Part shown: in pieces, positions 35,891-46,951 of the stretch | Numbering within the stretch: the stretch's first letter is position 1 | Layout: each line of letters starts with the position of its first letter | Assembly (NCBI RefSeq): GCF_019112545.1 | Contig: NW_025064927.1 | Location: 217,093-281,092 of the forward strand | DNA length: 64,000 bases | Direction of reading: 5' to 3' | DNA from: Guyanagaster necrorhizus | Lineage: Eukaryota > Basidiomycota > Agaricomycetes > Agaricales > Physalacriaceae | Made by a program: the position numbers and the translations under genes | Notes under the pieces: model-generated | Told to the model about the DNA's origin: nothing | Seen by the model: the letters and a program-made list of their open reading frames with translations, nothing else | Databases searched by the model: none

Positions 35891-38164
35891 CTAAAGCTGT
35901 CGTATCTTCTCCAACAGCACATTCTTACCCTTCATATCACTCTCCTCAATTTCCTTGATCACATTGGTCATAAACCAACTCTTCACCAAATCTTTTGCCT
36001 TATCTCCACTCAATGCCTCGGCAACCACGAAGGCACCATTCCGCTCACCCTTCGTACACATTCCGACAATCACATCCTGCCCTAGTGTCTCTACGAGCTG
36101 ATCCGCAAAAACAGCTGAATCCCACTCGGCCACCTTTTCAACAGTATTGCTTGCTCGGTTGAAATGTCCGCCCTGGAGGAGAGTCTTGTACATGCGTGAA
36201 GTATGTGGAAGATCAATAACATGCGGGCTGGCAAGGTCAGTTGACGGATAAGGAGCTGCAGCTGCTTTGAGGAGTGCATCCACCGCTTTGGATTTGTCTA
36301 TAAGGCAGAGATCAGAATAGGTTACATGGAATGCAGAAGCGAGAAGGACGTGCCATCAACGGCGTAAAGCAATATCTCAGGGATGACAAGACTTCCGCCA
36401 GGATCCCGACTAATCTTTTCAGCATTCTCAGATATCCATGCAAGTAGAGGCTCGCTGGCACCGATACGGATTTCATTTTGTCGGATGTTTGCATCCTTTT
36501 TGCTCGTTCGAGATCGAATTTCATCGGTCTCGGTTATCGACGCTATTTGCGCGGGGGTGAAGTGTCGTCTGGTACGAGGAACCATTAGATAGAGGAGCAC
36601 TCGACGACCCTGTGGCGAAGGATATAACGTATCGGCTGCTTGCGTGATCTCAGTAACCAGGGTTTTCAGTACAAGTTTTGTGTCGCTGGACAACGATGAC
36701 TGAGTCAAAAAAAAAAATAGAAGAAAGCGACACACTTACTCAATTACATCTATAGCCGTGAACAGTACTAACTGAGCCTCCTCATTTGTACACATCTTCA
36801 AAATGTGTGGTTTGAGTACTTTGAGAATCTGTTTTCGGCCTTTTGCCGTTTCGCGTGCGAGAAATTCGCGCACGACTCGACTCCCGTCCTTCGTGTGGAC
36901 CAGCTCGGCCAAAACTTCCTGACAGCTGTAGCACTCTAAATTAAGGGAAAGAGTGCAAAGACTGACTACGTACCATTCAAACATTTCGCGATATTGCTTG
37001 TCTCGTTCCCCCTCTTCACTCTCATTGACAGCTACTATGTATTCCCATAAGGCACGATGCACAATTGCGTGCGTGATAGCACCCTTATCGGGATTGTTGA
37101 ATCTGCATCAAAGTCAGTTGAAGATAACAAACAAGTCTAGGTGGCCTTACATTGACATCAGTCCCGTTTTAGTCGCGGTAAGAATTCGCTTCCGTCGTTC
37201 CGTGTCTCCGCCTTGCAAAACACCGCTCAGTCCCTTCTTCGCGCGCTCTTTGTCTTCAGTGCTGCCGGATGTTATACTAAACAAAGTAGCCTCTTTCCCA
37301 TAGAAATCACGAAGAAGCAGCGACCGTTCGTATGCATTGGCGTACAACTCGAAGGCATCGGCCAGCACCGAGGAAGCCTCTCGGTGAAGAAGCAGTCGCA
37401 AGGTGTGCGACTGAAATTCGAGGATAATGGAAGTGCGATGAGCGGGACAATATCTGATGAGCTTGGTCACAAGGAACTGCGAAAAGAGTAAGCAAGAAAC
37501 CGGTGATTCCCCGGGTGAAACACATACTTTTGAGTATTTGTTCTGGGCTAGTTCTCTATACTTCCCCTTCAACTCGACGGCTACTTCATCTCGTTCTTTT
37601 TGTTTGCCGTGCTTGACAACAGTCTGAACTATCCGGCTGGCATCGTGTTTCAGGACAATATCCTTCACTTTTCCACGTATAACGTTCATGAGATCGTGGA
37701 TGTGCTTTTGCCGTTCGGTAGGTGGTATATTTTTCTGTCGCGCGAGTGACCACACTCTCTTGGCCTCTGTTAAAAGAGACGAATGAGGTTTTGCCGTCTT
37801 TCGTTGCCCTTGAAGAAGTTTTTGTGCTTTACGAGCCTCACGTACCGCTACCCGTGCATCAGTCAGACGGATAGAACGAAAAAAATGGAGCTGGTAACGC
37901 ACCCAATGGATCTTTCGCTGCCTTTTCCTCGACTACATCCATGCCCTCGCCATCGGCCACTTCATCGTCCTGTTTTTCTGGCACATCATCCTCGTCTATT
38001 TCATCGGAATCAGAGCCAGAACCAGCGTCAGGTGCAAGTTGAGTTACAGGTCGACTTCGTTTCTTTTCAGACGTCTGGGGGACACTCAGATTGATTTTCT
38101 TGCCGGAAGGACCGGCCTGGGATGCGGCAGATCTCTTTTTCGCTGTTTTCGATGTCGTAGCCAT
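35891..38164 (-). CDS. PUF6: PUF6-like pumilio/CPL-domain nucleolar protein
   Basis: It starts MATTSKTAKKRSAASQAG at 38164, with an acidic Ser/Asp region (GSGSDSDEIDEDDVPEKQDD). Then comes a basic helix (RKAQKLLQGQRKTAK) and pumilio-type repeats: VKDIVLKHDASRIVQTVVKH, FLVTKLIRYCPAHRTSIILE and HTKDGSRVVREFLARETAKG. The C-terminal CPL region contains DTLYPSPQGRRVLLYLMVPR, RDPGGSLVIPEILLYAVDG and GERNGAFVVAEALSGDKAKD. It ends LLEKIRQL at 35891. Five or more short introns interrupt it. Puf6 binds RNA and takes part in 60S ribosome assembly; in yeast it also represses ASH1 mRNA translation. The frame is clean throughout. Confidence 0.9.
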
Positions 38165-38582
38165 GAGGGAATAATGAAGATACCGAAAATATCGAAATAT
38201 CGAAAATACCTTTTTTACTCGCACTTTGTGACTTGTGACATGGTTCGTCCCGTCAAGGCCGGACCGTTGGCCCTTAGCCATCCTACGTTTTGTTTCTTGG
38301 TGTATCAAACAGCCTATGCCATGCAGTCCTTCGCAACAAGAAGCAAAAGAAATGCCCGAGTTGCCTCCGTTACTGCGCTTGGCCTTGAAGTTCCGGATCA
38401 GTATACAACTGATGCAACCGGATGATATGCATGTGTGGGTAACGAACCTTCAGCGCAGAGTCGGTCGACTGTTCGAGCTCAACCATCACCAGGATGGAAA
38501 CAGCATATATCACCGGCATAGATCTCTATGTTCTAAGCCTTCTTCCTTCTACATCTGGGCTGTTCACGGTTCGAAGAACTCC
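38165..38582. other. Divergent region upstream of PUF6 and the chitin synthase remnant
   Basis: Mostly promoter sequence. Parts of an in-frame Ser/Asn-rich stretch (from about 38340) may be the disordered N-terminus of the chitin synthase. Confidence 0.35.
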
Positions 38583-41500
38583 ATGCATTCTCATCAGCCT
38601 TCTCTCTCTTCTGTCGCTGCATCAATCAAGTCATCATCGACAACTTACTCACTTGAAGAAGACAATGATAACATCGACACCAACAATCCAAATTTCTCGT
38701 ATGGACGATCCGTCTCGTTCTATCAGTCCAATACGTTTTATCCCAGTCTCCCCCTGCTAACCGGCCTGCCCAGTAATGACAGTCACGAGTCCCTAGAAAA
38801 ACTCCCCCTTCAACCGGCCGACAGTTTTGTGTATCCAGTGCGGTAAGTTGGAAATTCTCTTACAGTGAACTACTTTTGACTCTTTCACGAAGAATGAGTG
38901 CCATCCTTCGATCACCCCATGAAAGTAGTGACCCGGGTCGGGAGTCTGTTATTTCTCTTGAGACTAACTGGCGACGGCGCCAAACTATCAAGCGTGGAGT
39001 CACGCGAAGAGTAAAACTTATCAAGGGTAATTTCATTGTTGAGTATCCCGTACCCACGGCCGTTCGGAACGCTATCGAGTCAAAATACACCTCCATGCAA
39101 AGTACAGAATTCTCGTGCGTTGAATCCGTATCTGGTGACTCGACATATCGAACTGACAGGACACCCCAAGCCATATGAGATACACAGCCGCTACATGCGA
39201 TCCGGATGACTTTACAGAAGCAAACGGTTTGGTCATTACGAACAAGGTTCTACAACCGCGAAACGGAGCTGCTCATTGCCGTCACCTCGTATACTGAAGA
39301 TAAGACTTTGTACGCCCGCACCTTACATGGAGTCATGACGAACATCCGTGACATCTGTAAAACCAAAAAGTCCAAATATTGGCGAACTCAAGCCGAGGCC
39401 GGTTCTCCCGGCTGGCAAAATATCGTAGTGGCGCTGGTCGTTGACGGCCTGGAAGCGATGGACAAGAGTGCCCTAGACATCCTTGCCACTGTTGGTGTCT
39501 ATCAAGATGGCGTGATGAAAAAGCAGATTGATGGAAAATCAACAGTAACGCACATCTTTGAGGTACGTTCCTATTCATTTTTGCAGTCTTTTTATCTGAC
39601 ATGTTGTAGTACACCATGCAGCTATCCATGGATGCGAAACCAAATCTTGTACTTCCACAAGACGGCGATCCATCGAATCTGGTTCCCGTGCAAATCGTAG
39701 TTGGGTTAAAAGCGCAGAACCAGAAGAAGATTAAATCTCATCGATGGCTGTTTAATGCTATTGCACAATATGTCTAATATTCTTGGTACGTATATCTGTT
39801 CTCTCTCAAGGTCTGAGCTCACGCGCCATAATTAGACAAGCCTACTGAAAGTATGTTTGGCTATGTCTCCGTGTTGCCTGGAGCATTCAGTGCGTATCGA
39901 TACAGGTTCGTCTCGATTTCAGTGCTACATTGTGTTATCCTACAACACCATTGATGCATAGAGTCATCCTTGGCCGACCTCTGGAGCAATACTTCCATGG
40001 CGACCACTCCCTTGCGGAGCATCTAGGCGACCAAGGTATCAACGGAATGTCCATCTTCCAGAAGAATATGTTTTTAGGTATGCGCTATGACGCCCCGGTC
40101 GGCTCATCGTTAATATGATGTCTAAAGCCGAAGATCGTATTTCGTGTTTGGAACTGGTAGCAAAGCGAGATGAACGATGGACACTAACATACGTCAAACC
40201 AAGTAAAGCCGAAACCGATGTACCGAAGAGCGCCGCGGAGTTGATAGGACAACGGCGGAGATGGCTCAATGGTTCATTTTCTGCAAGCGTCTACGCGCTC
40301 GTCAACTTCTTCAGGTTTTCCTGCTCGGGACATAGGATCTTTAGAATGCTGTTCTTCCATATACAAGGCTTGGTGAACTATATTCCATCCATATTAACAG
40401 TCACTGATGGTGAGGTAGTACAACGCCTTTTCTTTGGTCTTCTTATGGTTCGCCCTGGCCAACTTGTGGCTTACGTTCAGTATCATCATCGATCTGCTAT
40501 CATTGCAGGGAGTGGAGTGTCGTATTAGTAAGCAATATCGAACTGGACTGACATTTGGATCCTGCATTGACTTCACTACCCAGATTCACTGGATCAACTT
40601 GGGTTTAAAGTATCTTTATCTGGGTTTCCTTGTACTGCAGGTATGTCTCAGCGGACTAACTCCTCCAAAAAGTTAAATTTGCTTGTCTCAGTTTGTCCTA
40701 GCATTAGGTAATCGGCCCAAAGGAGAACGATTTGCATATACACTTACATTATGGTAACCTACTTACCATTCTTTGCCGGCATTTTGAGCTTTCCCCAAGG
40801 GTTTATGCTGTTCTCTCTGTGTATCTCTTAGTTTGTTCGTTTTGGCTCACGTCGCTTACCTTCAAGGTGACACTCCTTGGCATTCCTCGACTCAACTGCT
40901 AATATGCATGCCCATACAGGAAATTCCCAATGCATTCTAAGAAAATAAGTCGACCGTGCAAGTTTTCAAGTCGTTCTTTAACCTACCTCTTGGTCCCCTG
41001 GTTGCTGCAATGATATCTACATTCGGTATCTATTTTTTTGCATCCTTCTTAGATGTACGTAGGGCGGCTTCCACTTGAAGTGATCTACTGACAAGTATCC
41101 TAGGGCGATCCATGGCACATGTTCACAAGTTTCATGCCGTATCTATGTCTAGCGCCAAGCTTCATCAACGTTCTCAATGTCTACGCATTTTGTAATCTGC
41201 ATGACGTGAGCTAGTAACTATGTGCTGTCCAGTAAATTTCTAACAGGTCGTCCTATTGGCATAGGTGTCTTGGGGAACGAAAGGAAGTAACAAAATAGAT
41301 GTTCTTCCCTCACTGAAATCTCGTACAACGCTTGGAAATGACGAGCCTCATGTTGAGGATACGACTAGGATGCAGGAGGACGTCAATACTGCATTCAAAG
41401 AGACGGTCACGCGCGCTCTTTGGAAGATTAAGTCAGCTGAAGGAAATGAGAAGCAACCTTAGACGACGAAAACAAGACCTTCAGGATTCGACTTGTGGCT

Positions 41501-41737
41501 ACATGGATGTTCACAAATGGCATCCTCGCCGTCGGGATCGAGAATATTAATGGTTGGCTGAATGTGGACGACGAAAATATATCAAAAGAGATGATCAAGA
41601 ATTTCGAGGAGGGCTATTCGGAGAAGAGAAACAATTACTTTGCTTTCATCTTATATTCGACTTTTCTTCTGTCGGTTGTGAGGTTGGTAGGTGTAAGTCT
41701 ATGTTTGCAATGTTATAAACCTCGCACTAATGGTTTC
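38583..41737 (+). pseudogene. Chitin synthase (division 1) missing its catalytic core segment
   Basis: N-terminal and central chitin synthase blocks are clear: [149 protein letters not shown], and the C-terminal VSWGTKGSNKIDVLPSL. The enzyme polymerises UDP-GlcNAc at the plasma membrane. Near 39770, FNAIAQ jumps to MSNIL in another frame. About 70 residues that normally lie between them, including the metal-binding Asp motif, are absent from the DNA. Further frame changes occur near 39225 (EANG to WSLRTRF) and 41460 (EKQP-stop to LDDENKTF). An active enzyme is very unlikely. Confidence 0.85.
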
Positions 41738-42738
41738 CGTAGTGTTTATGGTATTGGCTCGGACACAACTTGTGCAAGTCTTGTCGTAGGACCTGAAGTG
41801 AAGCGGAATATGATTTTTGCTATTGGTCCCTCAGATAACAATGTACACAGCCAGAGGCTCGTTTGTACTACAGATGTGACCTGGACTGATGAGATCGGTA
41901 CACTTACCAATTTTATACTCAGTTTATTTTCCGCCATCCTCAGTTTATTTTCTCATGTTGATCCCGAGAGGCCATATCATTGTCATCCACAGGGCATATT
42001 CCTTGCTAGGATGCCCTGAAGTTGATTGAGCTCGTTGCCAGCTGTCAACTTTACTGCAAGCGCGCAATATGATGGCATCTGAGTTGACTTGGCACGTATC
42101 TCCTCTGCTTCCCCCACCTCCTCGTGCGTAACAGCGCTCTTACGCTTTTCCTTCTTGTGTCGAGCACAAGCAAACCTTCTGCGGCATTTTGTAAAGATGC
42201 GCCTATGTATCTGCCCAGAGGTTAGAGAGTTGTGAAGCTCTTTTACCTCGCCCATTGTCTCTGGGATGCCTTTCCTTTTTGTATGTTTTTTCCCTTTGCA
42301 TTTTTTCACCTATGTGTGCTGCTACCATGACTTCCCACTGGTCCTCCATCCATCCGGTATTATGTATGTGAGTCGACGTCTACCAGAATTCCTATCGCTC
42401 GCTTCAATTCCTATTCCAGGTCTGTTTGGAACCGTAATACAGTCATGCGAAGATGAGGGCAGGAGCACAGTACTTAAGTCAAAATTTGGTCGGAACCCGC
42501 TCGACCGAACTGCAACCGCGACATCACTTTAAGTTTCGAGCTGTGAACACACGAATGGGATTGCCCGACCTACTCTTACACGTTTTACCTCGGAATGATC
42601 TATCTCCGCTTTCCACTAACACCGATGTTATACCAATTAAAATGAGTATAATATGATTTAGCGGAATGACCGGGGATACAGCGGCGAGCATTTATTGACA
42701 AGCTAATCGTGTCCAACACTGCCTGGGTTCGGCGTCTA
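41738..42738. other. Intergenic 1 kb, no gene seen
   Basis: The 3' flank of the chitin synthase remnant and of IES6. Low-complexity basic frames on the reverse strand (about 42000-42300) have no recognisable content. Confidence 0.4.
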
Positions 42739-43325
42739 TTACTTGACAATAGAATTTACACCACGAGCTACAGGACACAGCGTAAGACACAGTGAATGAA
42801 CCAAATGCATTTTCGCATACCTGAGAGATAATCTTTCGCGGTGCTGACACTCTACGGTGAGGAATGAGCAAGGATTCAGAAGCGACAAAACACGCACGTA
42901 CCATCCCTTTAATAACTTGATACACACTCTTATCATGAAACCGGAGGCCCGTAGCAGGGTCTGTATAGGGCGCCTATTTGAAAGAATAATGGATAAGCCG
43001 GACTCAAAACTGCTAGAACACGCACCTCGAGACCCGTAACATCGCAATAATGCTTCATCGGCAACACAGACGGCGGAGCCTCAATCGATGCATCTATAAA
43101 CTCTTCAGTAAACTGAAGCGGTAAATCCGACGTGACGCACATGTAGGCATTTCGTCTGGCTCGAGGGGAACATCCGGTTGGGCAAGCTTTCTCCTCTCCC
43201 GCTCTGCCCTCTCCCGCTCTCGCTCCTGACTCAGCACAGTCTTAAAATTCTTCGCCCTACGATTGACATTCTTGGTGTAGTAGGGATTCTTGAACGGTTT
43301 TGGGCTGTGCAAGTAAGATAGCTGC
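42739..43325 (-). CDS. IES6: IES6-like INO80 complex subunit (YL1_C domain)
   Basis: From right to left: LHSPKPFKNPYYTKNVNRRA, FKTVLSQERERERAERERRK, EPDEMPTYMCVTSD, then the YL1_C core SIEAPPSVLPMKHYCDVTGL, TGLRFHDKSVYQVIKGM, and a last exon that splices to give AKDYLSARGVNSIVK with the stop at 42739. Short introns fall near 43033-42970, 42897-42855 and 42820-42775. Ies6 is a small subunit of the INO80 chromatin remodeller and helps nucleosome and H2A.Z handling. The ATG is not resolved; HSPKPFKNP has no in-frame ATG nearby, so an upstream exon (possibly around 43350-43415) is likely. Confidence 0.82.
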
Positions 43326-43579
43326 ACTGCTAGGCTCTACTGAGAAGGTCATTGGCAGCCTCTCCGAGAAAGCGAGGTTCGTACGGGAATGTTGGGCGTC
43401 GACGAGCCATCATTTGCAGCTTTTCTCCGTCCTACACCCTTGGGAGGCCTGGATAATGGGTCTAATGCATTCGAAGAAAAAAAGGTACGTACATGATGGT
43501 AGTGGTATCGAGAGGAACGGCTGATCGGGCCGCTGGCGCATGTGCCATTTGCCTTAATCCAATAATCCAAATGTAAATG

Positions 43580-44662
43580 TCGTCTTCAACCTACATTTCG
43601 GTGAAGACTATGAAATCCATGGCCTTTTGATAAGGGAAAATCTCTTTCTGAGTGCATGTATATCTCGCTTTCTAGAAAGACGTCGTATAGCGACGAGTAC
43701 GACGACGTTTACTTGGACATCTGGTACGACCAACAACCTCCATTCATCAAGGAACGAGTTCTGCGGGACATTTCGTATCAACGTTAGGGTCCCAGAAATA
43801 TATGGGCTTTCAGCGACAAATCTGAAGAGATATTTGGGAGTTCGCCCTTCCATTCGCAAAGAGTACGGGGTCGCTCTGCACGATATCATAGAGGCCAGGA
43901 AGACAGGTAACTCTATCATACCTATTCAGGCTGATGAGGGCGAAGAGAGCCAGGAAAAAAGAGACGAAGAAGAGCGCGACGACATGACCCAGCCTGCACC
44001 GACTTTCGGCGTCAAGGGCACTTGTGAGGAGGACCTCGTCGAGGACAGAGAGAAGAGGCAGGATACTGGTAGAGTCTTCAACGGTGGAAGTAAACTCGCA
44101 GTCGCTGATAGTGGGCCCACCAGTACTGAAGCATTGGAACAGTATCCTAACCCATTCCGAGAGATGGAGGCAAAGTCGCAGCTAGCAGGTTTCATCGTCC
44201 TTTGCTACTCTGGCATTGGTAAGGAACAACAAGCTAGTCTTAGTTCCATTTGACGTTGACGAGTACAGGAAAATCTATCTTCCTCTACTATATCCTTCTA
44301 CTACGCTTACAAAGCGAAGAAACCGACAATCCTGGTTAGCGTCCTGATGTAGCCGTCGTATTCCTCAAACAAGCCGTGTTCACTGTGGCAATGGTTGATT
44401 TTCAGAGTGTGGCAAGGTTCATTCCTGTCGCCGCGTGGTGTCTCGTGGTGTCTCGTGGACTTCGGCTATGACCTCAAAGTTCCCCCAGATTCTATCATCA
44501 GTCTCCGTTCTTCATCGTACAGGCAGCATCCCTGAAAGAACATTGCGTCGCCTGGGAAGACAAGGCTCTTGGGGTATGCATCAGTATTTCATGAAACCTT
44601 TTTTGTTATCGGAACTTATTGTCAGTTATGTGGGCTTTGTTTTCCTTTCTTACTCCTACTGA
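43580..44662 (+). pseudogene. P-loop NTPase-like gene of a basidiomycete repeat family, frame broken
   Basis: An N-terminal part (LHFGEDYEIHGLLIREN, FLSACISRFLERRRIATS) leads to a region where a different frame makes better protein (EYDDVYLDIWYDQQPPFIKE to ISYQR, about 43694-43788). The first frame then resumes with ATNLKRYLGVRPSIRKEYG and an acidic linker. A P-loop follows: YSGIG, then a 51-base intron, then KSIFLYYILLLRLQSEE. The intron thus splits the Walker A motif before its Lys. Downstream pieces (AWCLVDFGYDLKVP-like near 44430-44480, MKPFLLSELIV near 44589-44620) recall the C-terminal half of expanded P-loop families in mushroom genomes. I infer a member of such a family, probably degraded. 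No function is proposed. Confidence 0.45.
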
Positions 44663-45945
44663 AAAAAGATGTGATAGACGAGATCGAAACCTCAGAGTCT
44701 CCGAACACATTTCCGAAATTGTGTTACAAGTTTAGTACGAGCAAAACACACCATCTATGTTAGATGTAGAAATAGTACGATACGAACACATTCACTTACC
44801 TGTTTGATTTTCTTTCCTTTTTCAGTATGACACACCGTTCCGCACATCTCAGCTTTCAACCACAACGCTGAGATTAACGTTACGACGTTCTATTCTAGCG
44901 CCCGTTCTCTTCTGAACCCTTTTTCTTGTTCACCATGTCCATGCTCCTACCTCATTAACTCCAACAATCTACGCGAATTGCCTATCGATTTGCAAACTAT
45001 CCCAACCTGTATCTGAGACAGATCAATGGTCTCCTGAGTGTACTGGATTTTGAACATCTGAAAAAGCTGGTTGACAGCTTGCCTTGCTATGCTCTTTGAG
45101 TTTTGGACAACATTATTACCATCACTGTCGACATTAAAGGTTATCAGGCCATTCCCAGAGCGGATATCCCAAGTCACCTCAGTGAGCTCTTGATCCAGCA
45201 CCTCCAGTCTTCCTCTGCATGCGTTTCAGGAGATTTCTATCATCTCTTCGTGCAATTCCTATCTCGCACGTGGAATTCCAAATCTGTTTCATCTTTAGTC
45301 TCCATAACTTCCTACTTCCACCCACTTTGTTTAGGCTTCTGCGTCATGTCGGCGGGGGGAACTGGGACCTGAGGCTTCTGGTTGATCTTACGACGGTACT
45401 TGTGATTGGAAGCATAGAAGCCGAGCCGAGGAAACATGCACTGAGTTCAAGGTACACCATTCCAAAACTCTTCTGACCATTACTTTCCCGATGTTCCACT
45501 GGTGCACCACATCTCTTGCGGTCTCAGAAGTCATAGTGGTATTGCCTAAGAAAGGAGCCTTCTACTGAAACAATCCCCGAAGCGGGCATAAGTATTTGCC
45601 TTCCGTTTATTGTTACTTGGGTATCCATCTCAAAAAATGTCTTTTGTCATTGAATACCAGGACACTGAGCCTTGAAAAAAAAATAATGCTGCATATGCGT
45701 TAAATGCAGCTACTTTCATTCATAAAACTTCCTTCCTTCGAGGCCCCTATGATGTTCATAATGATCTTTGTCTTACAGTGTCGTCTATTTTCCAGCCATA
45801 AAGGGAATTTTAATGATCACATGAAAATTGTTCTCAGATACCCACGAATAATTCTCGTTTCTCCGGGGAAATTCATGATCTATCCGAGTACTCCTTTTCA
45901 TTTCGCCGGAGACATCCTTTAGACACAGTCTCACATATCGCAGAG
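44663..45945. other. Intergenic 1.3 kb, one unsupported reverse frame
   Basis: A reverse-strand frame at 45201-44947 (LDQELTEVTWDIRSGNGLIT, NQLFQMFKIQYTQETIDLSQ) and a short basic one near 45437-45330 (MFPRLGFYASNHKYRRKINQ) could be exons of a small unknown gene. I could not join them. The remainder is AT-rich and empty. Confidence 0.35.
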
Positions 45946-45952
45946 TATATAA
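45946..45952 (+). promoter_or_regulatory. TATA box of the PLAC8 gene
   Basis: TATATAA lies about 45 bases upstream of the PLAC8 ATG at 45993, followed by a short leader. The position and consensus fit a focused promoter. Confidence 0.55.
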
Positions 45953-45992
45953 GAAGACTTTCTACTCAGGATGCATCGTCATTCACAACACC

Positions 45993-46840
45993 ATGCCGTC
46001 CCCTTTCACCACTTACAACGATGCTCCTCCTCCTGCCTACAGTCCCCACAATGTCAGATTTTTGTTTTTCTCTTTCTAGATTTAATCACTTAATGTTTCT
46101 ATAGGACGGGGGGGCTCCGAATCAAGATGCATTAGCTAGGCTCGATAGTCTAGTGGAAAGGTTCAGATCATTGCACCACCCACCGACCGTACCCCAGAAC
46201 TCCAGGCTCGTAAGTACAGACCATTCTTTTTCACAAGGATATCTCCATTGACAGCACTCTTTTTAGTATGTTACGAGACAGCCCAAGCCGATCAAGCCGA
46301 TCACTACTGAAACGATAACAAGTGTGCCCTTATATGAAGAAAGTACTCGTGAACATAGGAAATGGTCTCACGGTCTGTTCAACTTTTGGGGAGACATCCG
46401 CACCTGTGAAGTTCTAGAGTCCTTGCGCCTTTTCCTGTTGCTTACTGTCTAGAATTAGGTGTGTCGGCATGTTTCTGCCCTTGTATCACATTGGGCCGCA
46501 ACATCGATCGATACGATCATCTTCAAACAACTGGTTATCCTCACCCCGATCCGTTTGGTCGTTCCTGCTCTGCCCCCTGCTGTGCACATGCTGCATGTAT
46601 TCCCTGCTGTGGTGTGGCTTGTGCATTTCAGGTTTGTTTGGATCTTCGATGTCTACTTTCACTCTCTAATTATTCTGTCAGGCGGTATATCGCGGAGAAA
46701 TTCGGGAACGTTATGGTATTGATGGAAGTGTCATCGAAGATTGCTTCGCCTCTACGTGCTGTTATCCTTGTCAATTGACTCAAGAAAGCAGGCAAATATC
46801 CTTGGAAGAGAGGCAATGGACAGAAATGTTTCATGTTTAG
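45993..46840 (+). CDS. PLAC8 family Cys-rich protein
   Basis: Exons 45993-46052, 46105-46209, 46267-46405, 46459-46631 and 46682-46840 join in phase to 211 residues. A Pro-rich start (MPSPFTTYNDAPPPAYSPHN) precedes a linker and then the PLAC8 region: HGLFNFWGDIRTCVSACFCP, CITLGRN, a Cys cluster (RSCSAPCCAHAACIPCCGVA), then IRERYGIDGSVIEDCFAS and TCCYPCQLTQESRQI. The CxxxxCPC and EDC...CC..C..QxxRE signatures of the family are both present. Fungal PLAC8 proteins are small membrane-associated proteins; plant relatives affect cell size and metal export. The role here is unknown. All four introns have clean boundaries of about 50 bases. Confidence 0.92.
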
Positions 46841-46951
46841 GAACTTGAGTTTTATTCCTCGGGTTCGCAATTTTTGTAATTGGTTCTCACTCTTAGTATT
46901 GGTACAAACTTTGTTGCTATACATTCATATATCCCCGATTATAAAAATTCG

